Shown here one piece after another: positions 20,407 to 28,096 of a stretch of 39,025 nucleotides of DNA. The stretch is from Pseudomonas sp. UBA5706 (GTDB taxonomy: Bacteria; Pseudomonadota; Gammaproteobacteria; Pseudomonadales; Pseudomonadaceae). Made by a program: the position numbers and the translations under genes. A model generated the notes under the pieces. That model searched no databases. It was not told the DNA's origin and saw only the letters and a list, made by a program, of their open reading frames with translations. The stretch covers positions 1 to 39,025 of the forward strand of contig NZ_DIHC01000047.1 of NCBI RefSeq assembly GCF_002419965.1, read 5' to 3'. Position 1 is the first letter of the stretch. Each line of letters starts with the position of its first letter.

Positions 20407-21030
20407 AGCCCCCGGCCCGGTAGCCTTGATGGTGGCCAAAGCGGCGCGGCCCGGTCCGGTGCCAATGGCGCCATCGCCTGGCTGCCGACCCTGTTGCGCG
20501 GGCGACCGCAACGCCGCGCCGACCTGGTGCGCCAACCGCGCACCCGACGTGCGCAGGTGCTCTGGCTGGTAATCGTCGACGCGTCGGCCTCTACCCGACG
20601 CCATCAAGCCTTGAGTGAGGCCAAGGGGTTGCTGGCGCAGTTGTTCGACGATGCCTATCGGCAACGGGCGCGGCTGGCGCTGCTGACCGTCAGCCATGGC
20701 AGTCCGCGCTGGCAGCATCATGGGCTGAAGGCCGGGCCGGCACTGCAGGCGTGGCTGACGACTCTGGGGGCAGGCGGTGGAACCCCCTTGTTGGAGGCCA
20801 TTGAGGAGGCGAGGCAGTGGCTGGGCAAACGCCGCAAGCGTTATCCGGCAGAGGCGCAGCGGGTACTGATTGTGACCGACGGGCGGGTCAAGGATGCTCC
20901 GTCGATCCTCGCGCTGCAGTGCCCGAGCCTGTTGATCGATATCGAACGCGGACCGATCCGGCTGGGCAAGGCGGCGGCACTGGCGCGCCAGTTGGCGGCC
21001 GAGTATGTGCACATTGATGCGCTGAGCTGA
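20368..21030 (+). CDS. chlD: vWA part of ChlD-like chelatase subunit (via -1 frameshift)
   Basis: 220 residues in the -1 frame relative to chlI. A basic, Gly-rich linker (LGIRPRQRGADASPRPGS) is followed by a von Willebrand A domain. The MIDAS motif is DASAS (VIVDASASTRR), with a later GGGTPLLEAI and VLIVTDGRV. No ATG or GTG with a ribosome binding site precedes the domain; the first usable codon, a TTG at 20494, would cut off the linker and has no ribosome binding site. Reached from chlI by -1 shift, the fusion is AAA+ / linker / vWA, 566 residues, the architecture of ChlD/CobT. Separate translation from an unusual start cannot be fully excluded. Confidence 0.85.
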   Translation, partial: ALGIRPRQRGADASPRPGSLDGGQSGAARSGANGAIAWLPTLLRGRPQRRADLVRQPRTRRAQVLWLVIVDASASTRRHQALSEAKGLLAQLFDDAYRQRARLALLTVSHGSPRWQHHGLKAGPALQAWLTTLGAGGGTPLLEAIEEARQWLGKRRKRYPAEAQRVLIVTDGRVKDAPSILALQCPSLLIDIERGPIRLGKAAALARQLAAEYVHIDALS

Positions 21031-21133
21031 CAGGCGACTCGTCCACACCGGACTGGGCTCGGCATCCGCATCTATCTTGGACTGCGCACCCTCAAGCCAA
21101 AATGCCGTTGCCTTAAGTGCTGCGCTGTCACCA

Positions 21134-21400
21134 TCAGGCTGGCATCACCCAGGGCTCGAGGCTGTAACCCTCGCCGCTGATTTCGGCGCGCGCCTGTTCG
21201 AGAAACTGCGCCAGCTGTTTTGGGTCGCTGTAAGCACTGCTTGGAATCTGTTTGCGACCGATACGGGTGCTGGTGCGATCGACCACGGTCAGGCTCAGTT
21301 CGCCATTACCGTCCTGGGGCGCCCAGGCAACGCAGCGGAAAGGTTCGAATGCGTGACCGGCAATCAGCAGAGCATCGTTAAAGCGCAAAGGGGCGTTCAT
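21134..21400 (-). CDS. Conserved small hypothetical protein (88 aa)
   Basis: An 88-residue soluble protein of mixed alpha/beta character with no membrane span. The N-terminal half predicts strands (ALLIAGHAFEPFRCVAW, GELSLTVVDRTSTRIG) and the C-terminal half a helix (DPKQLAQFLEQARAEISG). A GAGGA ribosome binding site is correctly spaced before the ATG at 21400, and codon use is normal. I do not recognise the family. It converges on chlD, so it is not part of the cobalamin operon. Confidence 0.7.
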   Translation of the reverse strand: MNAPLRFNDALLIAGHAFEPFRCVAWAPQDGNGELSLTVVDRTSTRIGRKQIPSSAYSDPKQLAQFLEQARAEISGEGYSLEPWVMPA

Positions 21401-21774
21401 GGAAAGTCCTCAAGTGCCCGTATCAAATCAATCACCGTCGGCGGGCTTCCCGAGCAGTTGATACCTGTACTGATGACCTGCGCAGGGGGGTAAGTCACAC
21501 GGTGTGTCGCTTTTTTTCAAAATGATTCAGCTCACGGCGACAGAGCGAATGGGTTCCGGTCGGGCTAATCGGTGTTTCAGCGCTGTATCAACCCGCTGCA
21601 TCGGTCGCGGGTGTTTTTTACCTGGCTAAGCACGTTTCGATCTGAGGCTTATAGTGAAACGGTCCAAGCGGGCGTCAAAAAAATTGCTAATGTATCCGAA
21701 TGGATCGCCAAGACGCTGTTTATAAAACGTTTTTGCTTTTAACCATCTTTTGCTTCTGATGCCGAGGAATTCCC
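21401..21774. other. Gene-free divergent region before the VpsR-like regulator
   Basis: About 370 nt between the small protein (minus) and the regulator (plus). It holds a CACAC-G-GTGTG palindrome (21496-21506) followed by a T-run (21511-21517), and an AT-rich stretch at 21675-21760 with TATAAA (21720-21725) that may be the regulator's -10. No good -35, no GG-N10-GC sigma-54 element and no ORF with plausible codons are seen. Confidence 0.5.
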
Positions 21775-23091
21775 ATGCATGAACTGGCATCAACCCGTCG
21801 CCTGTTAATTGTCGAGCCTTGCGAAGAATCCTTGAGCCTGATCCCCGGCCTGCGTATCGCCGGTTGGCAGGTGGACAGCTGTTCGCTCCAGGCCGCTGCT
21901 TCATATCCATGCGATGTGGGGTTGATTCGGTTAATGCCGCACCATCTTGAGCACCCGCAGGTCATCAAGGATCTGATCGGCCGCAGCCACACCGAATGGA
22001 TCGCCGTGCTCACCGCCGACGACCTGCGGCGCGAGTTGATCGGAGATTTCGTCTGCGAATGGTTCTTTGACTTTCACACCCTGCCTTTCGATGTTGCCCG
22101 CGTACAAGTGACCCTCGGGCGGGCCTACGGCATGGCGCGGTTGCGTGCCCAGGGTGCCCGGTACGGCAATGGCCCGGATCATGAGATGCTCGGCGAGAGC
22201 CGGCCGATCCGCGAGCTTCGTCGCTTGCTGACCAAGCTGGCGCCGACCGAGTCGCCTGTTTTGATCAGAGGGGAAACCGGCACCGGCAAGGCGCTAGTAG
22301 CGCGCACGCTGCACCTGCAATCGCAGCGTCGTCTGCAACCGTTCGTGTCGATCAACTGCAGCACCGTCGGCGAGTACCAGTTGCAAGCCGAACTGTTCGG
22401 TTATGAGACTGAAAGCGTCAATGGCCGACAACGCAGACCAGGGCGTATCGAGGCTGCCAATCGCGGCACCTTGTTTCTCGACGAGATCGGCGATTTGCCG
22501 CTGGATGTGCAGGCCAACCTGCTGCGTTTTCTCCAGGAGCGACACATCGACACCGGTACGGAGCGGATCGCGGTGGACGTACGCATCCTCGCCGCGACCC
22601 GTGTAGACCTCGAAGCGGCGATTCGCACACGGCAATTTCGCGAGGATCTGTATTACCGGCTCAACGTGCTGCAAGTGGGTACCGCCCCCTTGCGTGAGCG
22701 CCATGGTGACCTGGCGCTGCTGGCCAATCACTTTGCCCACTTCTACAGCCAGGAAACCGGTCGTCGTCCACGCAACTTCAGTCAGGATGCGTTAATCGCC
22801 ATGGGTAAGCATGACTGGCCGGGCAACGTTCGAGAGTTGGAAAACCGCGTGCGTCGCGGCCTGGTGTTGGCCGAAGGAAGACAGATCGAGGCGTTCGACC
22901 TCGGGCTGCTGGGTGATGAGGAAATCAGTTCGAGCATGGGCACCCTCGACGACTACAAATCCCGGGCTGAGCGTCAGGCGTTGTGCGACGTCCTTACGCG
23001 TCACAGCGATAACCTCAGCGTGGCGGCCAAGGTGCTGGGGATTTCGAGGCCGACCTTCTATCGCTTGTTGCACAAGCATCAGATTCGCTGA
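21775..23091 (+). CDS. VpsR-like AAA+ transcriptional regulator, GAFTGA lost
   Basis: A 438-residue bacterial enhancer-binding protein. Residues 1-125 form a receiver-like N-domain without an obvious phospho-acceptor. The AAA+ core has Walker A GETGTGK (166-172, followed by Ala where Glu is usual), Walker B GTLFLDE (231-237), arginine fingers in FREDLYYR, and the C-terminal Fis-type helix-turn-helix (413-433). The sigma-54-contacting GAFTGA loop is replaced by ETESVNGRQRRPG (211-223). By family knowledge such proteins (VpsR is the model) act with sigma-70 RNA polymerase, often under c-di-GMP control, rather than remodelling sigma-54. AGGAA precedes the ATG. Target genes are unknown; no neighbour is an obvious target. 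Confidence 0.85.
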   Translation: MHELASTRRLLIVEPCEESLSLIPGLRIAGWQVDSCSLQAAASYPCDVGLIRLMPHHLEHPQVIKDLIGRSHTEWIAVLTADDLRRELIGDFVCEWFFDFHTLPFDVARVQVTLGRAYGMARLRAQGARYGNGPDHEMLGESRPIRELRRLLTKLAPTESPVLIRGETGTGKALVARTLHLQSQRRLQPFVSINCSTVGEYQLQAELFGYETESVNGRQRRPGRIEAANRGTLFLDEIGDLPLDVQANLLRFLQERHIDTGTERIAVDVRILAATRVDLEAAIRTRQFREDLYYRLNVLQVGTAPLRERHGDLALLANHFAHFYSQETGRRPRNFSQDALIAMGKHDWPGNVRELENRVRRGLVLAEGRQIEAFDLGLLGDEEISSSMGTLDDYKSRAERQALCDVLTRHSDNLSVAAKVLGISRPTFYRLLHKHQIR

Positions 23092-23117
23092 AGGCTGCTT
23101 AGGCTTGGCCTGCGGCG

Positions 23118-23669
23118 TCAGACCTGCCGGCTGGCTGGCTCAACAGCGGGGGCCATCAATCGTTGCACGGCCTCAAACGCTTTGTCCTGGCGGTTGTTCC
23201 AACTGCCATCGATGACTTCATAACGCTGGCCATGTTTGTCGAGCCAGTGCTTGCTGGCCTCGAAAAACAGCCGACGCTCGGCCAGCGACGGCTGGCAACG
23301 CTGACCGTCGCCTACCCACTCGACGCCCTCTGGGGACAGCAGCAGGTGCAGGTCGTAATGCCTGGCCAGCAGTTGCTCGTCGAGCCACGGTGGGCTGTCG
23401 CCGAACAGGGTGCGGCTCCAAAGAATATTACTCAGCAGATGCGTGTCGAGAATCAGCAGCTCGGGCGTTCCTGCACGGGCAGCGTCCTCCCAGGCCAACT
23501 GGCCACGGGCGATCGAAGGGATGTCGGCGTAGCAGGTGTCGCGCTGCACCGTATCGATGAAGTGGCGCACATACTCACCGACCAGCTCGCCGCCAAAGTG
23601 CCGCTGGATACGGCTGGCGAGCCAGCTCTTGCCGCTCGACTCCGGACCTGCCAGCACGAGGACCTTCAT
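23118..23669 (-). CDS. NadR-like ribosylnicotinamide kinase
   Basis: A 183-residue P-loop kinase, matching the C-terminal ribosylnicotinamide kinase domain of NadR. The P-loop GPESSGKS lies near the N-terminus (8-15), then GEYVRHF, LLILDTHLLSNILWS with the Walker-B aspartate, and a lid-like PSLAERRLFFEASKHWL. It should phosphorylate nicotinamide riboside to NMN. pnuC ends 7 nt upstream on the same strand, so transport and trapping by phosphorylation are encoded together. The ATG at 23669 is chosen because the domain begins there; a GTG at 23702 overlapping pnuC is possible. The NMN adenylyltransferase and DNA-binding domains of full NadR are absent. Confidence 0.82.
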   Translation of the reverse strand: MKVLVLAGPESSGKSWLASRIQRHFGGELVGEYVRHFIDTVQRDTCYADIPSIARGQLAWEDAARAGTPELLILDTHLLSNILWSRTLFGDSPPWLDEQLLARHYDLHLLLSPEGVEWVGDGQRCQPSLAERRLFFEASKHWLDKHGQRYEVIDGSWNNRQDKAFEAVQRLMAPAVEPASRQV

Positions 23670-23676
23670 CGAGTGG

Positions 23677-24240
23677 TCAACGCGCCAGTGCAGGGTCGGC
23701 ACGCCAGTCGCGCCAACCCTGCACGGCCAACAACGTGAACAAGGCGTACAACGCTGCAGTCAGGTACAGCGTTTTATAAAGGAACAGTGCGACGAAAATG
23801 ACGTCCAGCACGACCCACAGCGGCCAGCATTGCAGGCGCTTCTGAGCCATCCACACCTGCGCCACCAGGCTGAAACCGGTCAGTGCTGCGTCGAGCCAGG
23901 GCTGCGCCGCATCGGTGAAATGCGCCATGGCCGCACCAAGGGCCAGGCTGACCAGCGCGCCGATGGCCAGGCTCAGGCTCAGCTCGCCGTTGCCCAGCGA
24001 CGTGACCGTGCGCGCATTCATGGCCGCGCCGCGGCGGGTCCATTGCCACCAGCCATACACTTGCAACCCGGCATAGACAACCTGCAGCAGCATGTCCGAG
24101 TACAGCTTCACGTCGAAGAATATCCAGGTGTAGAGCAACACCATCACCAAGCCGATCGGCCAGCCCCATGGGTTCTGTTTGACGGTCAGCCAGACGGCGA
24201 TGACACCGAGTGCAGCGGCCACCAGTTCAAGCCCGGACAT
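23677..24240 (-). CDS. pnuC: Nicotinamide riboside transporter PnuC
   Basis: A 187-residue, seven-span inner-membrane protein. The family motifs KQNPWGWPIGLV (about 21-32) and YGWWQW (about 62-67) are visible, as is the conserved late WPLWVVLDV (about 139-147). PnuC moves nicotinamide riboside by facilitated diffusion, which requires a kinase to trap the substrate; that kinase follows 7 nt downstream. The ATG at 24240 has AGGAG 6 nt upstream; the in-frame extension to 24321 is rejected. Related PnuT proteins carry thiamine, but no TPP riboswitch elements occur in the leader, and the NadR-like kinase supports nicotinamide riboside. Confidence 0.9.
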   Translation of the reverse strand: MSGLELVAAALGVIAVWLTVKQNPWGWPIGLVMVLLYTWIFFDVKLYSDMLLQVVYAGLQVYGWWQWTRRGAAMNARTVTSLGNGELSLSLAIGALVSLALGAAMAHFTDAAQPWLDAALTGFSLVAQVWMAQKRLQCWPLWVVLDVIFVALFLYKTLYLTAALYALFTLLAVQGWRDWRADPALAR

Positions 24241-24570
24241 GGAAACTCCTGCAACGGTAAGGAGGGAAAAAAGGGCTGCGATTGTATGCCGTTTACGCCC
24301 GGTTGTGGTGGACCGATTCAAGGCGCGCGCAGACGCGCCAGCGATAGGTAAAACCGCGTTGTTCTGCCTGCCGACGTCAAAGGTTGCACGCCAATATCCA
24401 TGCTAGAGCGTTCGCCGTAAAGGTCTGTTAGGATCGCGCCGCTCGCGTGCTTGAGCCTGCAGTCATGACTGTTCATGCGGTTTTTACACCTGACCGTTTA
24501 CCGTGCCCCGCACAGTGCTCAATACATATCAAGAGAGCTTGCCAGGAGCAGGCTCCATTCTGGGGGAATG
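24241..24570. other. Gene-free divergent region, pnuC / uppP
   Basis: About 330 nt. The uppP leader holds an 8-bp hairpin (GAGCTTGC 24535-24542 / GCAGGCTC 24548-24555, one G-T pair, 5-nt loop) ending 6 nt before the GGGGGA ribosome binding site (24562-24567). This could affect translation. An in-frame ORF extension from 24475 lies in this leader and looks non-coding. No TPP or NAD riboswitch elements were found on the pnuC side. Confidence 0.5.
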
Positions 24571-25401
24571 ATGGATCTTTGGACCGCCGCACAGGCGTTA
24601 ATACTGGGTGTCGTTGAAGGGTTGACGGAGTTCCTGCCGATCTCCAGCACAGGGCACCAGATCATCGTCGCGGACCTGATCGGCTTCGGCGGCGAGCGGG
24701 CAATGGCGTTCAACATCATCATTCAGCTAGGCGCCATTCTGGCAGTCATGTGGGAGTTCCGGCACAAGATTGTTGAGGTGGTTAGCGGCCTTGCCACGCA
24801 ACCGCAGGCGCGCCGCTTCACGGTTAACCTGATCATCGGGGTGCTCCCGGCGGTGGTTCTGGGGGTGATGTTCTCCGACCTGATTCATGAATACTTGTTT
24901 AACCCCATCACCGTGGCCGCAGCCTTGGTGATCGGCGGTTTCGTCATGCTTTGGGCCGAGCGTCGGGAGCACCAGGTGCACGCAGAAACCGTGGAGCAGA
25001 TGACCTGGGCTGACGCGCTGAAGGTCGGATTCGCTCAGTGTCTGGCGATGATTCCCGGCACGTCGCGCTCGGGCTCGACCATCATCGGCGGATTGCTGTT
25101 CGGTCTGTCGCGCAAGACGGCCACTGAGTTCTCGTTCTTTCTGGCAATGCCGACCATGATCGCCGCTTCGCTCTATTCCGGCTTCAAGTACCGCCACCTG
25201 TTCCAACCCGATGATTTCGCGGTTTTCGCGGTGGGTTTCGTGACCTCGTTCATCTTCGCGATGATCGCGGTGCGCGCCTTGCTCAAGTTCATCGCCACCC
25301 ACAGTTACGCCGTGTTCGCCTGGTACCGCATCGCATTCGGGCTGCTGATTCTGGCGACCTGGGTCTTCGGTTGGGTTGACTGGTCCAGCGTGCAGGCATG
25401 A
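24571..25401 (+). CDS. uppP: Undecaprenyl-diphosphatase UppP
   Basis: A 276-residue polytopic membrane protein of the UppP/BacA family, which dephosphorylates undecaprenyl pyrophosphate to recycle the lipid carrier of peptidoglycan and O-antigen; extra copies give bacitracin resistance. The two catalytic motifs are GVVEGLTEFLPISSTGH (13-29) and PGTSRSGSTI (near the middle). Length matches E. coli UppP (273). Two adjacent ATG codons (24568, 24571) follow GGGGGA; the second has the better spacing. The next gene starts 4 nt after the stop. Many pseudomonads carry more than one such gene, so it need not be the only copy. Confidence 0.93.
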   Translation: MDLWTAAQALILGVVEGLTEFLPISSTGHQIIVADLIGFGGERAMAFNIIIQLGAILAVMWEFRHKIVEVVSGLATQPQARRFTVNLIIGVLPAVVLGVMFSDLIHEYLFNPITVAAALVIGGFVMLWAERREHQVHAETVEQMTWADALKVGFAQCLAMIPGTSRSGSTIIGGLLFGLSRKTATEFSFFLAMPTMIAASLYSGFKYRHLFQPDDFAVFAVGFVTSFIFAMIAVRALLKFIATHSYAVFAWYRIAFGLLILATWVFGWVDWSSVQA

Positions 25402-25405
25402 GTCA

Positions 25406-25840
25406 GTGAGTCAGCGCTTCAAGACCGTCGCAGCCAGCCGCAACGAGAAAGCCCCGGTGCGTTTCCTGCAGCTCAAGCTGGCGGTGCTGGTGTTGCTCTG
25501 TGCCTTGCCGGCGTACGGGGTGGTGTCGATGGGCTTGCGCGGCGGCAGGTGGTGGCCGGCGGCGATCTACCCCTTGATGAGCATGATCGCTTTCACGCTG
25601 TATGGCTGGGACAAGAAGCAGGCCCGCGTTCAAGGCCAGCGAACGCCTGAGAAGGTGTTGCACGCCACCGAGTTGCTGGGCGGCTGGCCGGGTGCGCTGG
25701 TAGCGCAACAGGTGTTGCGCCACAAGACGCGCAAGGTGTCCTATCAAACGGCGTTCTGGCTGATCGTGCTTATGCATGAGGTGTTTTGGATCGACCGATT
25801 GCTGCTGGGCGGAAATTTCCTGGCGCGGCATTTTTATTGA
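25406..25840 (+). CDS. DUF1294 membrane protein
   Basis: About 144 residues. It has two spans near the N-terminus (about 19-36 and 46-61), then the DUF1294 signature YGWDKKQARVQGQRTPEKVLHATELLGGWPGAL, and a C-terminal span (SYQTAFWLIVLMHEVFWIDRLLL). The function of DUF1294 is unknown; in other proteins the domain is fused to a cold-shock domain. GTG at 25406 is the likeliest start; an upstream TTG (25376) would overlap uppP. It probably shares the uppP transcript. Confidence 0.78.
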   Translation: MSQRFKTVAASRNEKAPVRFLQLKLAVLVLLCALPAYGVVSMGLRGGRWWPAAIYPLMSMIAFTLYGWDKKQARVQGQRTPEKVLHATELLGGWPGALVAQQVLRHKTRKVSYQTAFWLIVLMHEVFWIDRLLLGGNFLARHFY

Positions 25841-25852
25841 CGCTGCACCCGG

Positions 25853-26197
25853 TTAAAGCTTGAGCGCAATCTGCCTGCGCTTAGGCAACTTGCTGACCAC
25901 CAGTTGGTGGGAGCGGGTCAGCAGGTCGCGCAGTTCGTGGTCGCTCATCGCGTAGGGGTGGGTCAGGCTGACCCAGTACGCGCGAGCCAGGTAGGGAGCA
26001 GGGCGCACGCCGGGGCGGTCGATGTAGCCGAGGAACAGGTCAGCACCGATCTTGAACGACAGGTCGTTTCCTGCCAGGCCCATGACGGCGAACATTTTGG
26101 TTTCGGCGACAGAGAACACACGTACGCCACCCCATTTGTAATCCTCCCGTGCGCCGGGAAGCGTCAGGCAAAAAGCGACGACGTCATCGGTATTCAT
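25853..26197 (-). CDS. MmcQ/YjbR family protein
   Basis: A 114-residue protein of the MmcQ/YjbR family, small alpha/beta proteins with a CyaY-like (double-wing) fold, often annotated as DNA-binding although the function is not established. Seen: N-terminal MNTDDVVAFCLTLPGAREDYKWGG, then VFAVMGL-type strands and the YLARAYWVSL and late LLTRSHQLVVSKLPKR blocks. The ATG at 26197 has AGGAG 4 nt upstream; the in-frame extension to 26245 is rejected. It stands alone and converges with the DUF1294 gene. Confidence 0.85.
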   Translation of the reverse strand: MNTDDVVAFCLTLPGAREDYKWGGVRVFSVAETKMFAVMGLAGNDLSFKIGADLFLGYIDRPGVRPAPYLARAYWVSLTHPYAMSDHELRDLLTRSHQLVVSKLPKRRQIALKL

Positions 26198-26689
26198 GGG
26201 GCTCCTTTGAACAGGTTGGGTGCAGGCGTTCAGGGCGAGTTGCATTCTAGGCGTCTGACATACGCAGTGTCAGCCCACTCGCTGAATGGCGCGCTGATTC
26301 AGCGGCGTACCGCTGCTGTGTGCTCGTCCAGCGCGTTCGACGCGTCATTCTCCGCGTCGAGGGCGGGCTTAGGCTGGCAATTTCCCATGCACCTTATCCT
26401 CACGCACCTTTATCGAGCATCGAAAAAAACCTGTCGTGTCCAGGCGCCCTGAAATCCCCGCGGCAAACAGCCCGTGCCGAATAGGCTCAGGCGTGTGCCC
26501 AATCAGCAATTGTCCAACAGCGGCGGCTGATACACCTTGAGTTCGGGCCGGGCAGTTACGAAGGCGCAGATCTTCGCGCGCTGTCCGGTTGTTTTCACCC
26601 AATAACAATGACTGCCGTCGAGTTCGCCCCAGGCTTGTGTCTGGCGGACGTGATCGTCACCTGTGAAACAGCCCCGGAAGCCATCCTCA
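26198..26689. other. Mostly gene-free region before the MHS transporter
   Basis: About 490 nt. It holds a perfect 8-bp inverted repeat CGCTGAAT / ATTCAGCG (26280-26287, 26297-26304; 9-nt loop, no T-tract), an AT-rich patch at 26380-26440, and a candidate small minus-strand ORF (26503-26697). The transporter's own leader is short, with GGAAG at 26676-26680. I see no RNA element. Confidence 0.45.
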
Positions 26690-26697
26690 ATGACCAT
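26503..26697 (-). CDS. Candidate small ORF, cysteine-containing (64 aa)
   Basis: A 64-residue ORF whose first codons overlap the transporter start on the other strand. Codon third positions are mostly G/C, and the product looks protein-like (GELDGSHCYWVKTTGQRAKICAFVTARPELKVYQPP), with three or four cysteines and no membrane span. The ribosome binding site is weak (GAAGA). I do not recognise it. It may be a small gene, a relic, or chance. Confidence 0.28.
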   Translation of the reverse strand: MVIEDGFRGCFTGDDHVRQTQAWGELDGSHCYWVKTTGQRAKICAFVTARPELKVYQPPLLDNC

Positions 26698-28000
26698 TGA
26701 TTCTTCAACCCTGCGCACAGCCTCGGCCACTTCCCGGCGCGGACCGTGGAAAGAGATCGTCGCCGCCAGTTTCGGTAACGCTCTGGAATTCTACGACCTG
26801 CTGATCTACGGCTATTTCGCTGTGGTGATCGGCAAACTGTTCTTCCCTTCGGACAACGAAACCACTTCGCTGCTGCTGGCCGTCGGCTCCTTCGGCATCT
26901 CATTCCTGATGCGTCCGCTGGGTGCCATCGTGCTGGGCTCCTACGCCGACCGGGCCGGGCGCAAAGCGTCGTTGACCCTGTCGATCCTGATCATGCTGGT
27001 CGGCACCGCATTGATCACCTTTACCCCGTCCTACCAGCAGATCGGCCTGGCGGCGCCGCTGCTGATCGTCGTCGCGCGCATGCTGCAAGGCTTCTCCACC
27101 GGCGGCGAATTCGGCGCGGCGACGGCGTTCATGGTCGAGCACGCCGACGCCAGCCGTCGTGGTTTTTTTGCCAGCTGGCAGCTGTCGACCCAGGGCTTGG
27201 CTACCGTGCTGGCGGCCGGCGTCAGCGCGTTGCTCAGCTATCTGCTTAGCGAGGTGCAACTGAGCGAGTGGGGCTGGCGCGTGGCTTTCGGTGTCGGTCT
27301 GCTAATCGGTCCGGTGGGCTTTTATATTCGCCGTCAGATCGACGAAACCCCGGACTTTCAAAACGTGGCGGCCAAGGCGGAGCAGAAGACCCCGTTGCGT
27401 GATGTGCTGATCAAGGGGCAGGTCAGCCTGTTGCTGGCCATCGGCGTGGTGGCCGGCGCGACGGCGTTCAACTACGTGCACAAGCTGTACATGCCGACGT
27501 ATGCGCTCAAGCAACTGCACATCGCAGCCACCTCGTCTTACCTGGGGGCGCTGGTGACCGGCATCACCCTGATGCTCATGGCGCCGGTATTCGGCAGCCT
27601 GTCGGATCGCTACGGCCGCTTCCGGGTGCTGACCATTGCCTTGCTTATTACCGGCTTTTCGTCGTACCCGATGTTCGTCTGGCTTAACCACTTCCCCAGC
27701 GTCTCGACCTTGCTGATGGTCCAGGCGGTGGTGGGCGTGCTGATCGCCGCCTCGCTGGGACCTATCCCTGCCATGCTCGCCGATATCTTCCCAACCCGCA
27801 TTCGCGGCACGGGCCTGGCCCTGAGCTACAACTTTTCGGTGACGCTGTTCGGCGGTTTCGCGCCGCTGATCGTGACCTGGATGATCGACGCCACGGGCAG
27901 CAAGCTGGCGCCGAGCTTTTATGTGGTGGCCACCTCACTGGTCAGCGTTATCGCCGTGATCATTCTTGGACGGCGCATGCGATACAGCCAGCCCGCCTGA
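26690..28000 (+). CDS. MFS transporter, metabolite:H+ symporter type
   Basis: A 436-residue, 12-span transporter of the metabolite:H+ symporter branch (citrate, tricarballylate, alpha-ketoglutarate carriers). Family signs are FGNALEFYDLLIYGYFA (about 29-45), the loop motif YADRAGRKASL, RMLQGFSTGGEFG, and a late FPTRIRGTGLALSYNF. The ATG at 26690 is chosen over a GTG at 26663 because of GGAAG upstream. A hydrolase of the aspartoacylase family starts 96 nt downstream on the same strand, which suggests uptake and hydrolysis of an N-acyl or ester-like carboxylate. The substrate cannot be read from sequence; a tri- or dicarboxylate is the family expectation. Confidence 0.85.
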   Translation: MTIDSSTLRTASATSRRGPWKEIVAASFGNALEFYDLLIYGYFAVVIGKLFFPSDNETTSLLLAVGSFGISFLMRPLGAIVLGSYADRAGRKASLTLSILIMLVGTALITFTPSYQQIGLAAPLLIVVARMLQGFSTGGEFGAATAFMVEHADASRRGFFASWQLSTQGLATVLAAGVSALLSYLLSEVQLSEWGWRVAFGVGLLIGPVGFYIRRQIDETPDFQNVAAKAEQKTPLRDVLIKGQVSLLLAIGVVAGATAFNYVHKLYMPTYALKQLHIAATSSYLGALVTGITLMLMAPVFGSLSDRYGRFRVLTIALLITGFSSYPMFVWLNHFPSVSTLLMVQAVVGVLIAASLGPIPAMLADIFPTRIRGTGLALSYNFSVTLFGGFAPLIVTWMIDATGSKLAPSFYVVATSLVSVIAVIILGRRMRYSQPA

Positions 28001-28096
28001 GCCTTGCCGATTTTTCAAAACGACCCCCGGTGTGCCGCCGTGCTACCCAAAGCATGAGGGGCCGGCCGGCGCATGCATTGTCTGTTGGAGACTGAA

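Noticed and set aside
20494..21030. Independent vWA gene from TTG 20494
   Set aside because: No ribosome binding site, a rare start, and open in-frame coding sequence upstream to the frameshift site; the frameshift model explains the whole frame.
24241..24420. TPP riboswitch upstream of pnuC (would indicate a thiamine transporter)
   Set aside because: No CTGAGA or ACCTGAT-type elements on the minus strand.
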